Assembly: GCA_028698305.1 (NCBI GenBank)
Contig: JAQVDN010000001.1
Span: 1-64,000, forward strand
DNA: 64,000 bases
Source of the DNA: Candidatus Altimarinota bacterium
GTDB taxonomy: Bacteria; Patescibacteriota; Gracilibacteria; BD1-5; UBA6164
Direction of reading: 5' to 3'
The notes below the pieces were generated by a model. It saw nothing but the letters and a program-made list of their open reading frames with translations. It had not been told where the DNA came from and made no database searches. Position 1 is the first letter of the stretch, and every line of letters starts with the position of its first letter. Shown here piece by piece: positions 1-10,376 of the stretch. The position numbers and the translations under genes were made by a program.

Positions 1-147
1 CTACTAGGGTAAATGCTTGGTTTTTATTTTTATTCATAGTTTTTAGTTTAAAATAAATACTAATAAGTAAATTATTAGTATTTATAAGAGTTTTACAAGT
101 GTTTTTTTGGTTTTGGATTGATTTTTATTAGTTTTAAAGTTTAATAA
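1..147. other. Left-edge non-coding stretch with an AT-rich hairpin
   Basis: No coding frame could be supported here. Positions 53-66 and 72-85 form a perfect 14-bp inverted repeat around a 5-base loop. It lies downstream of the RNase J stop codon and could serve as its 3' hairpin, but a clear T-tract is missing. Confidence 0.4.
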
Positions 148-2085
148 TTAAACTTCTATAACCATTGGTATAATCATAGGCTCTCTATCAATTTTTTGTA
201 ATAAAAACTTTTCTAAATCATCTTTTATTATTTTAATCAAATCTTTTTCTTCCATATCTGGAACATCCTTAACTGTATTTTCATATAATTCTTTAGCTTT
301 TTTTATTATAAGTCTATGTATAAATCTAACTTCTTCTAAATAAACAAGTCATCTAGATTCTAGTTTTATATGTCACAATATAGCTTTTGTTTTTTTATCA
401 ACCTTATACATTATAACTAAAACTCAAGAATTCATCATCTTTTCTCTAGCTTTGATTACATGACTTGTAGCAAGTCACATTCCGTGACCATCAATAATGA
501 TTTCAGCAACAGGTACTTTAATCTTTGATTTAAATACATTTCAATTATTTGGAGCAAAATCAACTATATTACCATTTTCAAGCATAAGTATATTGTCTTC
601 TTTCATACCAATATTCATTGCTGTATTTTTATGAGCGGTTCTAAAATATAGATCTCAAAAAACTGGCATAAAGTACTTTGGTTTAACCAAATTAATCATT
701 ATTTTTTGTTCTTCTTGAAATGCATGTCATCAAGTATGAACTTCTCAATCATCTTTTGTAATAACATTAGCTCATAGTTTTATAAGTTTATTGATTATTC
801 AAACAACTGATTTTTCGTTACCTGGAACCACACTTGAAGAAAAAACTACAGTATCACCTTTAATAATTTCTACAGCATTATGTTTTCATTCACTCATTCT
901 AGCAAGAGCTGAAAATTGTTCTCATTGACTTCAAGTTGTAATAATTATTTGCTTATGAGGAGCAATTCATTCAGTATTTTTTGGAGTCATCTTTTTAACA
1001 ACTCCAGGTTTTATATTAAGATAACCAAGTTCTTTTGCTATTGCGACATTTTCAACCATACTTTTACCACTCAAAAATATAGTTTTTTCATATTTTTCAG
1101 CAATATCTATAAGTTGTTGAACTCTTGAAATCCATGAAGAAAATGTAGCAATTATAAGTCTTCATTTATGATGATTTGAAACTATTTTTTCAAGCTCTTC
1201 TCAAACATTTTTTTCACTCATAGAAAATCATTTTCTAATTGATCAAGTAGAATCAGACATAAGAAGAGATATTCATCTAGAACCTATTTCAGCAATCCTA
1301 TCCAAATCTGCTGGGCTATCTATAGCAGGAGTAAAATCTATTTTAAAATCTCAAGTATGAACAAACTTAGTACCTCAAGGAGATTCTAAATAAACTCAAG
1401 CACAATCAGGAACACTATGATTTACTTTAAAAAATTCTACATTAAACTGTCACATTTTAATCTTTTCTTTACTTCAAGCATCAACTTCAATCAAAGTTGA
1501 ATAAGGTAATAATCAAGCTTCTTCCAATTGTTTTTTAACAAGTCCAATTGTAAATTTTGTACCATAAAGTGGCGGACATCAAACTGCAGGATATACATGT
1601 TTTAATGATCAAATATGATCTAAATGACCATGAGTTATAATAAATCATTTTATATTTTTTTTATACTTTGATAAAAAAGATACATCAGGAATACTATAAT
1701 TTACTCATAGCATATCCGAATCTGGAAATTGTATACCACAATCGATCAAAACTATATCTTCTCAATATTGAGCCATTCACATATTTTTTGATCAAGTTTC
1801 ATTATTTCATCAAATTGGTATAAATCTAGTATAACCTTCTCTAAGAGATGGAAGATAAAATTTTGTTTCTGGAAATCTTGATATAAATTTTCCTCTTATT
1901 TCACCATCAATTTTTACTTGTTTTTGATTTTTATTTTTTGAATTTTCTTTTTCAATCTTTTCAATATTTTGAGTAGTACCATCTAATCATTCATTCATCA
2001 ATATATGTTGGTCTACAATATCATTTCAAGTTAAATTTTCAAACGAATCAATTTCTTGATCTAATTCATCTAAAAAGTCTTTCAT
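148..2085 (-). CDS. rnj: Ribonuclease J
   Basis: This is an RNase J family metallo-beta-lactamase/beta-CASP ribonuclease of 645 residues, expected to combine 5'-3' exonuclease and endonuclease activity in mRNA turnover and rRNA maturation. The zinc motif HGHLDH is at about residues 152-157, preceded by the typical 'IGGNNETGSKNMG' segment with its glycines encoded by TGA. A beta-CASP domain and the usual C-terminal domain follow. The protein is longer than the usual 550-560 residues because of a charged N-terminal extension of about 80 residues. The ATG at 2085 is the only plausible start near the extension. It is separated from the upstream peptidase gene by a terminator hairpin, so it probably has its own promoter. 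Confidence 0.95.
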
Positions 2086-2260
2086 CAACTAATAATTATT
2101 TAATAAATTAAAATACATATAAAAATAACAAAGCTATTTTTTCAAGCTTTATAGTCACAAAAATAATTATACTTTAAAAGTATTTTCAAACATGTTTTTA
2201 GAATATTTGTGAAGTTTTTTATATTTTTCAAAAAGCATTTTTCTTTTTTTATATTTATTT

Positions 2261-2290
2261 AAAAAAAGAAGTTACTTTTGTAAAGTAACT
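2261..2290 (-). terminator. Terminator of the pilin/zinc-peptidase operon
   Basis: A 9-bp stem (2270-2278 with 2282-2290) with a 3-base loop is followed, in the minus direction, by a run of T. It sits 10 bases beyond the peptidase stop codon. Confidence 0.7.
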
Positions 2291-2299
2291 AAAGTATAT

Positions 2300-3172
2300 C
2301 TATTTTTTTAAATACTGCAAAAAATTTTGTAAAGAATATTCTATCTTTGTGATATCCCGATAATAATCCTTTATATCTGTGATTGTACTATAATTATTTG
2401 TTTTAAATTCATCATTTCTAAAAATATAATTTGAAAAAAAATCATATTTTTTCTTAAGAAATTCTGAAGATTGTGATTTTTCATAAAAATCACTATTATG
2501 TAAAACATAATAAATAAAGGTTTCAGCAAAGTCTTCATATTTATTTGTCATAGCATAACCTGAAACAAAATCAGATTGTTGCATTGATGGTTTCAATGTA
2601 GTTGTACTAAGCCAAGAAATATCATAAAAAGAATCACTTAAATCTAAACTAACTTTTTTTTCTAAGATATATAAATCTAAAAAATGTCAAAACTCATGAA
2701 TAGTTACAGCTAAAGATTCTCAAACACTCATATCATAAATACCAAAAATATATAATGATTTATTTTTCATCTTACCTCTAACTTCTCATTTTTGTTTATT
2801 TAGAAATAATTCTAAAAAAGAAATCTTTGGTTCTATAATTTTTGAATTTAAAAATGTATCAATAGAATCTATATATGGCTTAAAATCAGATTCAGAAAAT
2901 AAATTTTCTGGTATAAAATTATATTTAAATTTTGCTGCAGAGGCTAGATTGGAAATTATTTTTTCCTCTACTTTTTTATCTAATTCTTCTAAATTAAAAT
3001 TGTCGCTATCTTGGTTTAATGAAATAGGACTTATATATTTTTCTTCTATTACACTATTTTCAAAATCATTTTTTCATCAAAAAAAATAGTTTTTTGCTAT
3101 AAAAATCAAAAAACTAAAAACTAAAGTTAAAATACATATTTTAAAAAAATCTTTTTTAAAATCAATCTTCAT
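2300..3172 (-). CDS. Membrane-anchored HExxH zinc metallopeptidase
   Basis: This 290-residue protein has an N-terminal membrane segment (about residues 8-25) and then an extracytoplasmic domain with the zincin motif HEFGH at residues 159-163 (its glycine is TGA). About 50 residues later comes NKYEDFAET, whose Glu213 or Glu217 fits a third zinc ligand of the gluzincin type. It is likely a surface protease, but the substrate is unknown. It is the last gene of a tight operon, 4 bases after a VirB2-like pilin gene. Processing of pilus or surface proteins is therefore an inference from context only. A start at the internal TTG (2596) would lose the catalytic motif and is rejected. Confidence 0.8.
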
Positions 3173-3176
3173 CAAA

Positions 3177-3575
3177 CTAAATAAGAGAATAAAATAATCT
3201 AACTAAAAGGTTTATAATAAAAGAAGCTGATATTATTAATAAAAATCAAATAATTGACCATTTAATTATATCCTTTGCTTTATTAACTTTTTCATCTTCT
3301 CATGCACTGATCGTCATAGAAAAAGCACCATAAACTATTCATAAAACTGATGCAATTCATAAAAATAATGATATATTTATAGTCCATTTTTTAATTGTAT
3401 TATCAAATCATCATCAAATCTTTGCATCAGTTCATACTAGTTTCGAATCACTTAAACAATTATCTAAATTTGTTCAAATTGATTGACCTTCAGAGTAATC
3501 ACATGCTCAAAAAGTAGATGGTAAGAATAATAAGAAAATAATTGTTATAACTAAAGAATAAAATATCTTTTTCAT
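3177..3575 (-). CDS. VirB2/TrbC-like T4SS pilin
   Basis: This 132-residue protein has a cleavable-looking signal peptide, a short extracytoplasmic stretch with two Cys, and two transmembrane helices separated by the charged loop GEDEKVNKAKDIIK. That signature (a Gly-Asp-Glu-Glu-Lys-like loop before the second helix) is characteristic of the type IV secretion pilin-like proteins common in CPR genomes. It is one of six such genes in this window. It lies in a tight operon, 10 bases after the upstream gene and 4 bases before the zinc peptidase. No T4SS ATPase is visible here, so assignment to a secretion or conjugation pilus is inferred. Confidence 0.75.
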
Positions 3576-3585
3576 AAAAATAAAA

Positions 3586-3960
3586 TTATATACGTAAACT
3601 AGCAACGATTTTTACAAGACCCCAAGCCATAAATATCATAAATATTCAAATTATAGCATAAACTAAATGTAACCAAGCTTTTTTAAATTCTTCAGGATTT
3701 CATTTTGCAGTAGCAAATTTTATACCGATAAATATAAAAACTCATATTGCTAAAACCATTACTAATGAAAAAAATTCAGTTTTAACCCAAACAAATAATG
3801 GTCATAAGATACTAGATGTTGTATTTCAACTAGTTCATCAAATAGGAGAAGATGTAGTATCTAATAATGTATTTTTAATAGTAGAGTCTCAAGCAGAATA
3901 TGTATTAGTATAAAAAGCTAAAGACAAGATATAAGATATATAATATAATATTTTTTTCAT
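3586..3960 (-). CDS. Small secreted/membrane protein, pilin-operon member
   Basis: This 124-residue protein has a signal peptide, a Ser/Thr-rich linker and two hydrophobic helices separated by a short charged loop (ATAKGNPEEFKKAW). Topology and size match the VirB2-like neighbours, but the canonical DEEK loop is diverged, so the family assignment is weaker. It is co-transcribed with its neighbours (5 bases after the upstream stop, 10 bases before the next start). It could be a minor pilin or an inner-membrane VirB3-like partner. Confidence 0.65.
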
Positions 3961-3965
3961 AATTT

Positions 3966-4517
3966 TTATTTTATTGCATTAAATTCATTTGTTCAAGTTT
4001 GTTCCCAATCAGTATATCAAGATGGTAATTCAGGGTAATCTCAATAAACCTCTTTTGTATCATATAAATTTCATTCTACCATAAAATTTATTGTTGTAGT
4101 AGAAGAAGAACTTGGCAAATTTGAATTTGATCACGAATTATTTATCCTAATATTGTTTAAAAAATTGATAATTCACCATGAAGAAATTGATAACAAAACT
4201 CAAACAAGTGACCAAATAATCCATTTTTTTGCTTTATTTGCTTTTTCTTCATCTCAAGAAGATAATAAATAAAGAACTCAACTAAAAATAAGTGCAAAAA
4301 CTGCAAAAACTGCAACTATTTGTATAAATTCTCATATAATATTGGACATAAATCTTGCTCAAATATTATTTGAAATATCTGGAGTTCATGGTTTTTGAAT
4401 ATTTGTATCAACACATCAAGGTAATCATACACAATTTATTTCTGGCTCAGCAGAAAATGTGAGATTTTGATAAGAAAAAGAAAATAAAAAAACAAACAAT
4501 AAAAATATTTTTTTCAT
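3966..4517 (-). CDS. VirB2-like pilin with a C-terminal extension
   Basis: This 183-residue protein has a signal peptide, two transmembrane helices flanking the loop SSGDEEKANKAKKWI, and a roughly 65-residue Ser/Thr/Asn-rich tail after the second helix. The core matches the T4SS pilin family. The tail is absent from the shorter paralogs in this window and would probably be exposed on one side of the membrane. It sits second in the minus-strand operon, 16 bases after the 306-residue gene. Confidence 0.75.
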
Positions 4518-4533
4518 TTTAATATATTATTAA

Positions 4534-5454
4534 TTAAGTATACAATATATATCTAACTATTGAAACTAATAAATATGATGACAATGCTACAACCATAGCA
4601 TAAATTCAAGACATAAATATAGATTTTCACTTACTAAGTATCTCATCTTGTCAATTATGAAAAACTATATATCAACCTCAAACTGTCATCATAAGTATTG
4701 ATAATGTTCAAAGTGCTATCATCATTTTTTGAATAAGTGTTCATAAAAGCCAATTTACTCTTTCTTCTGTATTATTTCATTTTGAAACTATTCAAGGTGA
4801 AATATCATTAACATTAATAATAAAATTTGTACTAGTTAAATCATCTGGTCATCATCATTTTGTTCAACTATCTGCAGCTTTTGTATTAAGATTTTCTGCA
4901 CATTTTGCTCAACACTTTCAATCAGTTTGTCAAGAAGCAAGTTTTCAAGCTTCTGTTAAATTTCAATCTTTATCAACATATCATGCAGCTTGAAGATTTG
5001 ATAAATTATCTTTTGTAAAAGTATTTTCTTTAAGATTATTATTATAATATGAAGACGAATTATGATCTGTTGTTTCAGACTTTGCTCAGGAAATATAATC
5101 ATTTCAAGTGTATTTTTCAGAAGTTGAAGTTGTAGAATTTATAGAATTATTTATAACTGAATCCTCTCAAAGTCAAAATGTTCAAGATGGTATTGAATTA
5201 TCTAAATCTGTTGTTGATGATGTAGTACTTGTAGAACCTCATGAAAACATAGAACAATCTCATCAGGTTGAACATCAAATCACATCTCACCCTTCGTCTG
5301 AAGTAATTTTTTGTCAATTTTCATATCAGTAATAACTTCCTCAACTAACAACAGTATATGTACCATCTGAATTAATTTTTAAGTTTACTTCTTCTGCAAA
5401 AGAAAAATTTAAACTAATAAAAAACAATAATAAAAACAATAATATTTTTTTCAT
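4534..5454 (-). CDS. Secreted membrane protein heading the pilin operon
   Basis: This 306-residue protein opens the operon. It has a signal peptide, a long Ser/Thr/Gly/Asn-rich extracytoplasmic region with several Cys (for example KCGAKCAE), and two C-terminal transmembrane helices separated by a loop with Gly-Gln-Asp-Glu. The C-terminal layout resembles the VirB2-like pilins downstream, so it may be a pilin-fold protein with a large exposed N-terminal domain. Many glycines are TGA, which breaks the frame under the standard code. No enzymatic motif is visible. Confidence 0.7.
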
Positions 5455-5558
5455 AAAAATAAAATTAGATATAGATTATACGAATTTTAACAAAAAATTA
5501 GTTTTTTTCAAAAAATAATTATTATTTAATAAGTTTTTTAAAAGAAAATATAAAAAAT
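5455..5558. promoter_or_regulatory. Divergent intergenic region
   Basis: This 104-base AT-rich gap separates the minus-strand pilin operon from the plus-strand glycosyltransferase, so both promoters should lie in it. No convincing paired -35/-10 elements could be assigned by eye. Confidence 0.35.
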
Positions 5559-6707
5559 ATGAAAATTGCAATATTACATGAAATGCTTATAAAGCTTGGT
5601 TGAGCTGAAAAAGTAGTTGAAAATTTACTTTCTATTTTTCCAGATGCTGATTTATTTACTCTTATATATGACGAAAAAAAAGTAGGAAAAGTATTTCCAA
5701 AAGAAAAAATAAACTCAAGAGTTTTCAATTTAAAAAGTCAAAAAATATATAATATAACTAAAAAACAAAGATTTTGTTTACCTTTTATGGCAATAAGTGT
5801 TGAAAGTTTAGATTTTAGTAACTATGATTTAGTTATTTGTTCTAGTTCATGATTTGCTCATGGAGCTATAACAAAACCTGAAACAAAATTTATAGTATAT
5901 TATCACTCTCCTGCTCGTTATATGTGGGATTGGACAAATGAATATAAAGCTGATTTATGATTAAACTCTTCTTGGAAATCTATATTTTTAAAACCAATTA
6001 TTAATAAATTATTTTTACATCTTAGAATCTGGGATGTAATAGCAAGTAATAGAGTTGATATTAGTCTAGCGAACAGTAAAAATACAGCTAAAAGAATACA
6101 AAAATATTATAAAAAAGATTCTATCTTACTTTATCCTCCTGTTGAAACTAATAGATTTGCAAAAAAATTAAACAAAGATTTGTATTTTGAAAATATTTTT
6201 GAAAGAAATAATTATTATATAATCATTTCTGCTTTAACAGAATTTAAAAAACTAGATATAGCAATAAAAGCATTTAATAATCTAGAAGAAAATCTGCTTA
6301 TAATTTGAGCTTGAGATTACAAAGAAAATCTAGAAAAATTGGTAAAAAAAGAAAACATAAGATTTGCTTGAGCAAGATATAATGATGAGCTTGTTTATCT
6401 AGTTCAAAATTCTATGTGACTAATATTTCCAGGTGAAGAAGATTTTGGGATTGTACCAATAGAAGTTATGGCAGCTTGAAAACCTGTTTTTGCACTAAAT
6501 GCTTGATGATTAACTGAAACTGTTTTGGCTTGAATTACTTGAGATTTTTTTTATGATAAAGATGGGAATGATTTTATAGAAAATTTTAAAATTTTTCATA
6601 AAAACAATAAAGAAAATAAATATGCAGAAGAAAACTGTAAAAAACAAGCTAATATTTTTAGCAAAGAAATTTTTGAAAAAAAATTGAAAGAAATCATAAA
6701 ACAATAA
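5559..6707 (+). CDS. GT4-family glycosyltransferase
   Basis: This 382-residue protein is a group 1 (GT-B fold) glycosyltransferase. The N-terminus has the 'HEMLIKLGGAEKVVE' acceptor-side pattern, and the segment YYHSPARYMWDW is typical of WbaZ/mannosyltransferase-like members. The C-terminal donor-binding half carries the E-x7-E motif (Glu294-Glu302 in EEDFGIVPIE). It probably adds a sugar to a lipid-linked glycan at the cytoplasmic membrane. The O-antigen-ligase-like gene follows within 60 bases, which supports a surface-polysaccharide role. The specific sugar cannot be read from sequence. Confidence 0.9.
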
Positions 6708-6730
6708 AAATTTTACATTTTTATTGTTTT
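6698..6730 (+). terminator. Hairpin overlapping the glycosyltransferase stop
   Basis: A perfect 13-bp inverted repeat (6698-6710 and 6718-6730, 7-base loop) includes the stop codon itself. It may terminate or attenuate transcription before the next gene. Confidence 0.5.
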
Positions 6731-6765
6731 ATTTATTATATAAGAAATATAATTAAATATAGATT

Positions 6766-8010
6766 ATGAATTTATTTACACTTTTAACAAGATTTGCTGT
6801 TATAATATTACCTTTTTATGTATTTATAGCAGTATTTTTATGATATATTACTTGAATTGATAAGATAGGTTTTTTATTTAAAGAGTGACTTTTAGTTGCT
6901 ATATTTTTCAGTTTAATCTATGAATTTATTAAAGCAAAAAGATTACCTAAACTTGATATATTGGATTACTTAGTTTTATCATATATGATCTATTGAGTTT
7001 GAATAACATTATATAATTGACTTGGTTTAAATAGTATAATCTACGGTTGAAGATATGATTTTATGTTTTTAATTACGATGATTATTTATAAGCATTGAGT
7101 AGAATTTCTAAAAACAGATTTCAAAAAACTTGTTACTCTTTTTGTGTATTCTTGAGCAATGGCCTTACTTTTTGGTATACTTATTAAATTTAGATTAAAA
7201 GAAGAATTTTTAGTAGAATTTGGTTATGTTGATTATGTAAGCAATTGGGTTTTTAGTTGATGAGTTCCTGTCTATCATTGACTTGAAAATTCTTGAATTA
7301 GAAGATTTCAATGAATACTTGATTGACCAAATGCAATGGCATATTTTTTAATTATTTTTTCTTGAATGTTCTTATATATTCAAAAGAAAAAAAATGAATT
7401 TTATGTTTATTTTAGTATTATTTTTTTATTTTGGCTTATACTATTAACATATTCTAGAAGTGCTTTACTTTGAATTTTTTCTGCATGATGATTGATTCTT
7501 TTGATAAATTTAAAATACATATATAAACACCATAAAAAAATATTTATTTATGTGAGTTCAATTATGGTATTTTTATTAAGTATATTGGGAATAATTTTTC
7601 AACATCAATTAACAAATATCATTTTTAGACCCTCGTCAACAACAGGACATTTTCATAGGATGGAGATTTGATATGAAAGATTTTTAGAAAAACCACTTTG
7701 AGCATGACTTGCTGAAGCATGACCAGCATATAGAAATATTTATCCTGAAAAACAAACAAAAACTGATGAATTTTATTATATACCTGAAAGTTGGTATATA
7801 CAAGTTTTGATAGAATGATGAATAATATTTTTTATATTATTTTTAAGTATATTAATAAATATATTGCTTAGATTATATAAAAAATCTATTATAATTTTTT
7901 GAATATTTTCTGCAATCTTAGTAATGAATATTTTTTTACATATATTTGAAGCAACTTATTTGTCAATGTTATTGTTTATTTTTATTTGATTAATGATAGC
8001 TAAAAAATAA
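6766..8010 (+). CDS. O-antigen ligase/polymerase-like membrane protein
   Basis: This 414-residue protein has roughly ten hydrophobic helices and one large extracytoplasmic loop in the second half (about residues 275-345). The helix TYSRSALLG before the loop and the segment HFHRMEIGYERF inside it fit the Wzy_C family (O-antigen ligase WaaL or polymerase Wzy). Family members join or polymerise undecaprenyl-linked glycans on the outer face of the membrane. Located directly after a glycosyltransferase, it likely handles the same surface glycan. Ligase and polymerase cannot be told apart here. Confidence 0.8.
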
Positions 8011-8050
8011 AATAAAAGGGTAAAATTTAAATTTTAACCCTTTTATTTTA
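8007..8050 (+). terminator. Long terminator abutting the next start codon
   Basis: Arms around 8007-8020 and 8038-8050 pair, and the intervening bases (8021-8037) extend the stem. The 3' arm ends at the first base of the next ATG (8050), so terminator and gene start are juxtaposed. Read-through transcripts would have the start codon at the base of a stem. Confidence 0.6.
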
Positions 8051-9885
8051 TGAAAAAAATTATTAGTTACCTCTTAATAAGTATTTTTTGTTTCAATATT
8101 TTTTGAATAAATAATATATTATGATTTGATGAAGAAGAAAATTATGTAAAGGAAATAGCACTAAAAAAATGAGAACTTAGTAAATCAAAAAAATGAGACC
8201 AATATGTAAAAGCTATTGATACTTTTATAGAAGCAAATGAAAACAATGAAAAAAAACTACTTGAAATAAATTCTAGATTAGAAAATATAATATATTCTGG
8301 TGAGTTAAAAAATAATGATTTATGAAATACTATTAGATACTTAAATGCAAAAGTAAATATAGCTATTATAAATATAGAAGAAAATAAAATAAATACTATT
8401 TTAAATCCTACAATAAGTGAATCTGATAAGAACATAGCTAGTGAAAGAATACTTAAACTACAATGAAATCTTGCAAACTCAAGTAAAACATTGATAGAAA
8501 AACTTACAAAAGAATTTGAAAGTTTAAATAATTATTCTGAAACTTGAAATCTAAAAATATCTCTAGATATAGATGAAAAAAATATTTGAAAAATTAACTC
8601 AAGTATAGAATTAAGTAATTATGAAGCTACAGCAAATAATTTTGATTCTCAATTAAAATGACAATTAAAAGCTATTTTAGATGCTATTCCAGCTTGACAA
8701 GAACAAATAAAATTTGAATTAAATACATTTGTTGATTTTATTTCAAAAGATGGAAATATATATTTATTATTAAAAGATCTAAATATATTAAACGATAAAT
8801 GAATTGAAGATGAAGTAAAATTATTTATAAATACTTTTGAAAATCTTGCTAAAGAAAATAAATATATAGTTTTTGAAGACAAAAATTCACAAATGTCTAT
8901 TGAATTATTAAAAAGTTTAAATCCAGCAACTTTATGAGCAGATATAAATAAAACTCTTAGTGAACCTTTATTTGAAGCATATAAAAAAGAATGAAATAAA
9001 TATTATATAAAACCTACAAAATATTCTTGTGATAAAATAAAAGAATTAGAAAGTAGATTTGACCCACTTTATTGAAAAGAGTGTAGCGATAGTCAATATA
9101 AAGATATGTTAAAAGATTTCAATGATTTATGAATTATATATTTAATTATAGACTGAGAAAATAATACTCTATGATTTGATGGTAAAAAAGATAGTCAAAT
9201 AGAAAAAAATTCTTGATATATAACATTTAATAATAAAGAAATATTAAATGCAAATTATGAAATAATTCCAAATCAAAATAGATATCCAAATGAATTTTTC
9301 AAAGCAAATTACCTATCTAGATCAAATATTAAAGTTGATTTTTATGCAGATGGTTGAGATTTAGATACAAAATTATATATAAAATTAAATTCTAATAACT
9401 TAATAAGTTCTATTGATTTAAAATCTAAAATGTATGAAACAGAACTAGTTTCAAATATAAATGTAGCTAATCAAAGTATTAGTTGAAAAACTACTTTTTC
9501 TGAAAATTGAGAAAAAATATTTGAAGTTGACACGACTTGAAAATATACAAAAGAAACTTTAGAGTTAAATAATAAGTTTAATATAAATGATAAAAATTTA
9601 AATAATTATTTATGAAATAATATATCTTGAAACCTAAATATAAAAACAGATGTTTCTTCTTGAAAAAATAATTTTTATATGATTTTTGATATTATTTCAA
9701 ATAATTCTAAATTAATAAAATTTGAGATTGATAATAAAGCAAATAGAAAATCTGGAAACTATGAAATTAAAACTCCAACAAATACAATAGATTACAAAGA
9801 AGCTTTCTGAATACCTGATTATAATGATGAATATTATTATGATGATAGTTATTATTATGAAGACGATTACTATTATGATTATTAA
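8050..9885 (+). CDS. Secreted helical protein with an acidic Tyr-rich tail
   Basis: I do not recognise this 611-residue protein. It begins with a signal peptide. The first half (to about residue 300) is rich in Lys/Glu/Asn/Leu heptad-like patterns and is probably helical. The second half looks like one or more small beta domains (FYADGGDLDTKLYIKL). It ends in a tail of alternating Tyr and Asp/Glu (about residues 590-611). Its N-terminal module (GDQYVKAIDTF and following) resembles the whole of the next gene's product (GNKYIKALDLY and following), so the two are probably related. Strong terminators flank it. A cell-surface role is inferred. Confidence 0.7.
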
Positions 9886-9915
9886 AAATAAAAGTGGAAA
9901 ATCCACTTTTATTTT
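9885..9915 (+). terminator. Rho-independent-type terminator
   Basis: A perfect 14-bp stem (9885-9898 and 9902-9915) with a 3-base loop runs into a long T-tract, directly after the stop codon at 9883-9885. Confidence 0.9.
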
Positions 9916-9929
9916 TTTTTATTTTTTAC

Positions 9930-9957
9930 TTGACATTTATATCTTAAATTGTAGAAT
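9930..9957 (+). promoter_or_regulatory. Sigma-70-like promoter, TTGACA-16-TAGAAT
   Basis: A consensus -35 at 9930-9935 lies 16 bases before TAGAAT at 9952-9957, about 33 bases upstream of the next ATG. It falls between a terminator and the gene, as expected for an independent promoter. Confidence 0.65.
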
Positions 9958-9990
9958 ATAATAACATTTTATAATATAAAACATTATTAT

Positions 9991-10344
9991 ATGAAAAAAT
10001 TTTTAATTATTTCTTTATTTATATTTTCATTAATGTTTACCTATTCGGCTAGTGCTGATTGAGTAACAACAAAAAATAAATTATTCAAAGAAATCACTTT
10101 AAGTAATTCAAAGATACAAAAAGATTATTGAAATAAATATATAAAAGCTCTAGATTTATACTTCACGAAAATAAGATATTATAATAATAAAAATGAATTA
10201 TTAAATCTCGAAAAAAAATTAGAGCCTATTATTGTAAAATACAATAATAAATCAAACCTTTCTATCAAAGAACAAAAACAATTTAACATGATAAAAAATA
10301 TATATTATAGATCTAAAGTATTATCTAATTATTATTTAAAATAA
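9991..10344 (+). CDS. Small secreted helical protein
   Basis: This 117-residue protein has a clear signal peptide (through about residue 22, ending in SASA) and a mature part rich in Lys, Asn, Tyr and Leu, predicted helical. The pattern GNKYIKALDLYFTKI, followed by a Leu/Glu heptad stretch, parallels the N-terminal module of the 611-residue protein upstream. The function is unknown. It is transcribed alone, with a promoter just upstream and a terminator just downstream. Confidence 0.7.
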
Positions 10345-10376
10345 AAGAACCATTTTAAAAATGGTTCTTTTATTTT
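10338..10376. terminator. Bidirectional terminator between convergent genes
   Basis: A long inverted repeat (arms about 10338-10356 and 10358-10376) has A- and T-runs on both sides. It overlaps the stop codons of both the small secreted protein gene (plus) and the giant gene (minus). Confidence 0.8.

Noticed and set aside
1-147. End of another gene at the left edge
   Set aside because: No reading frame with family similarity could be followed; the region is AT-rich and hairpin-like.
2300-2596. A short 98-residue gene starting at the TTG at 2596
   Set aside because: The frame continues upstream to an ATG at 3172 and includes the HEFGH motif, membrane segment and operon spacing.
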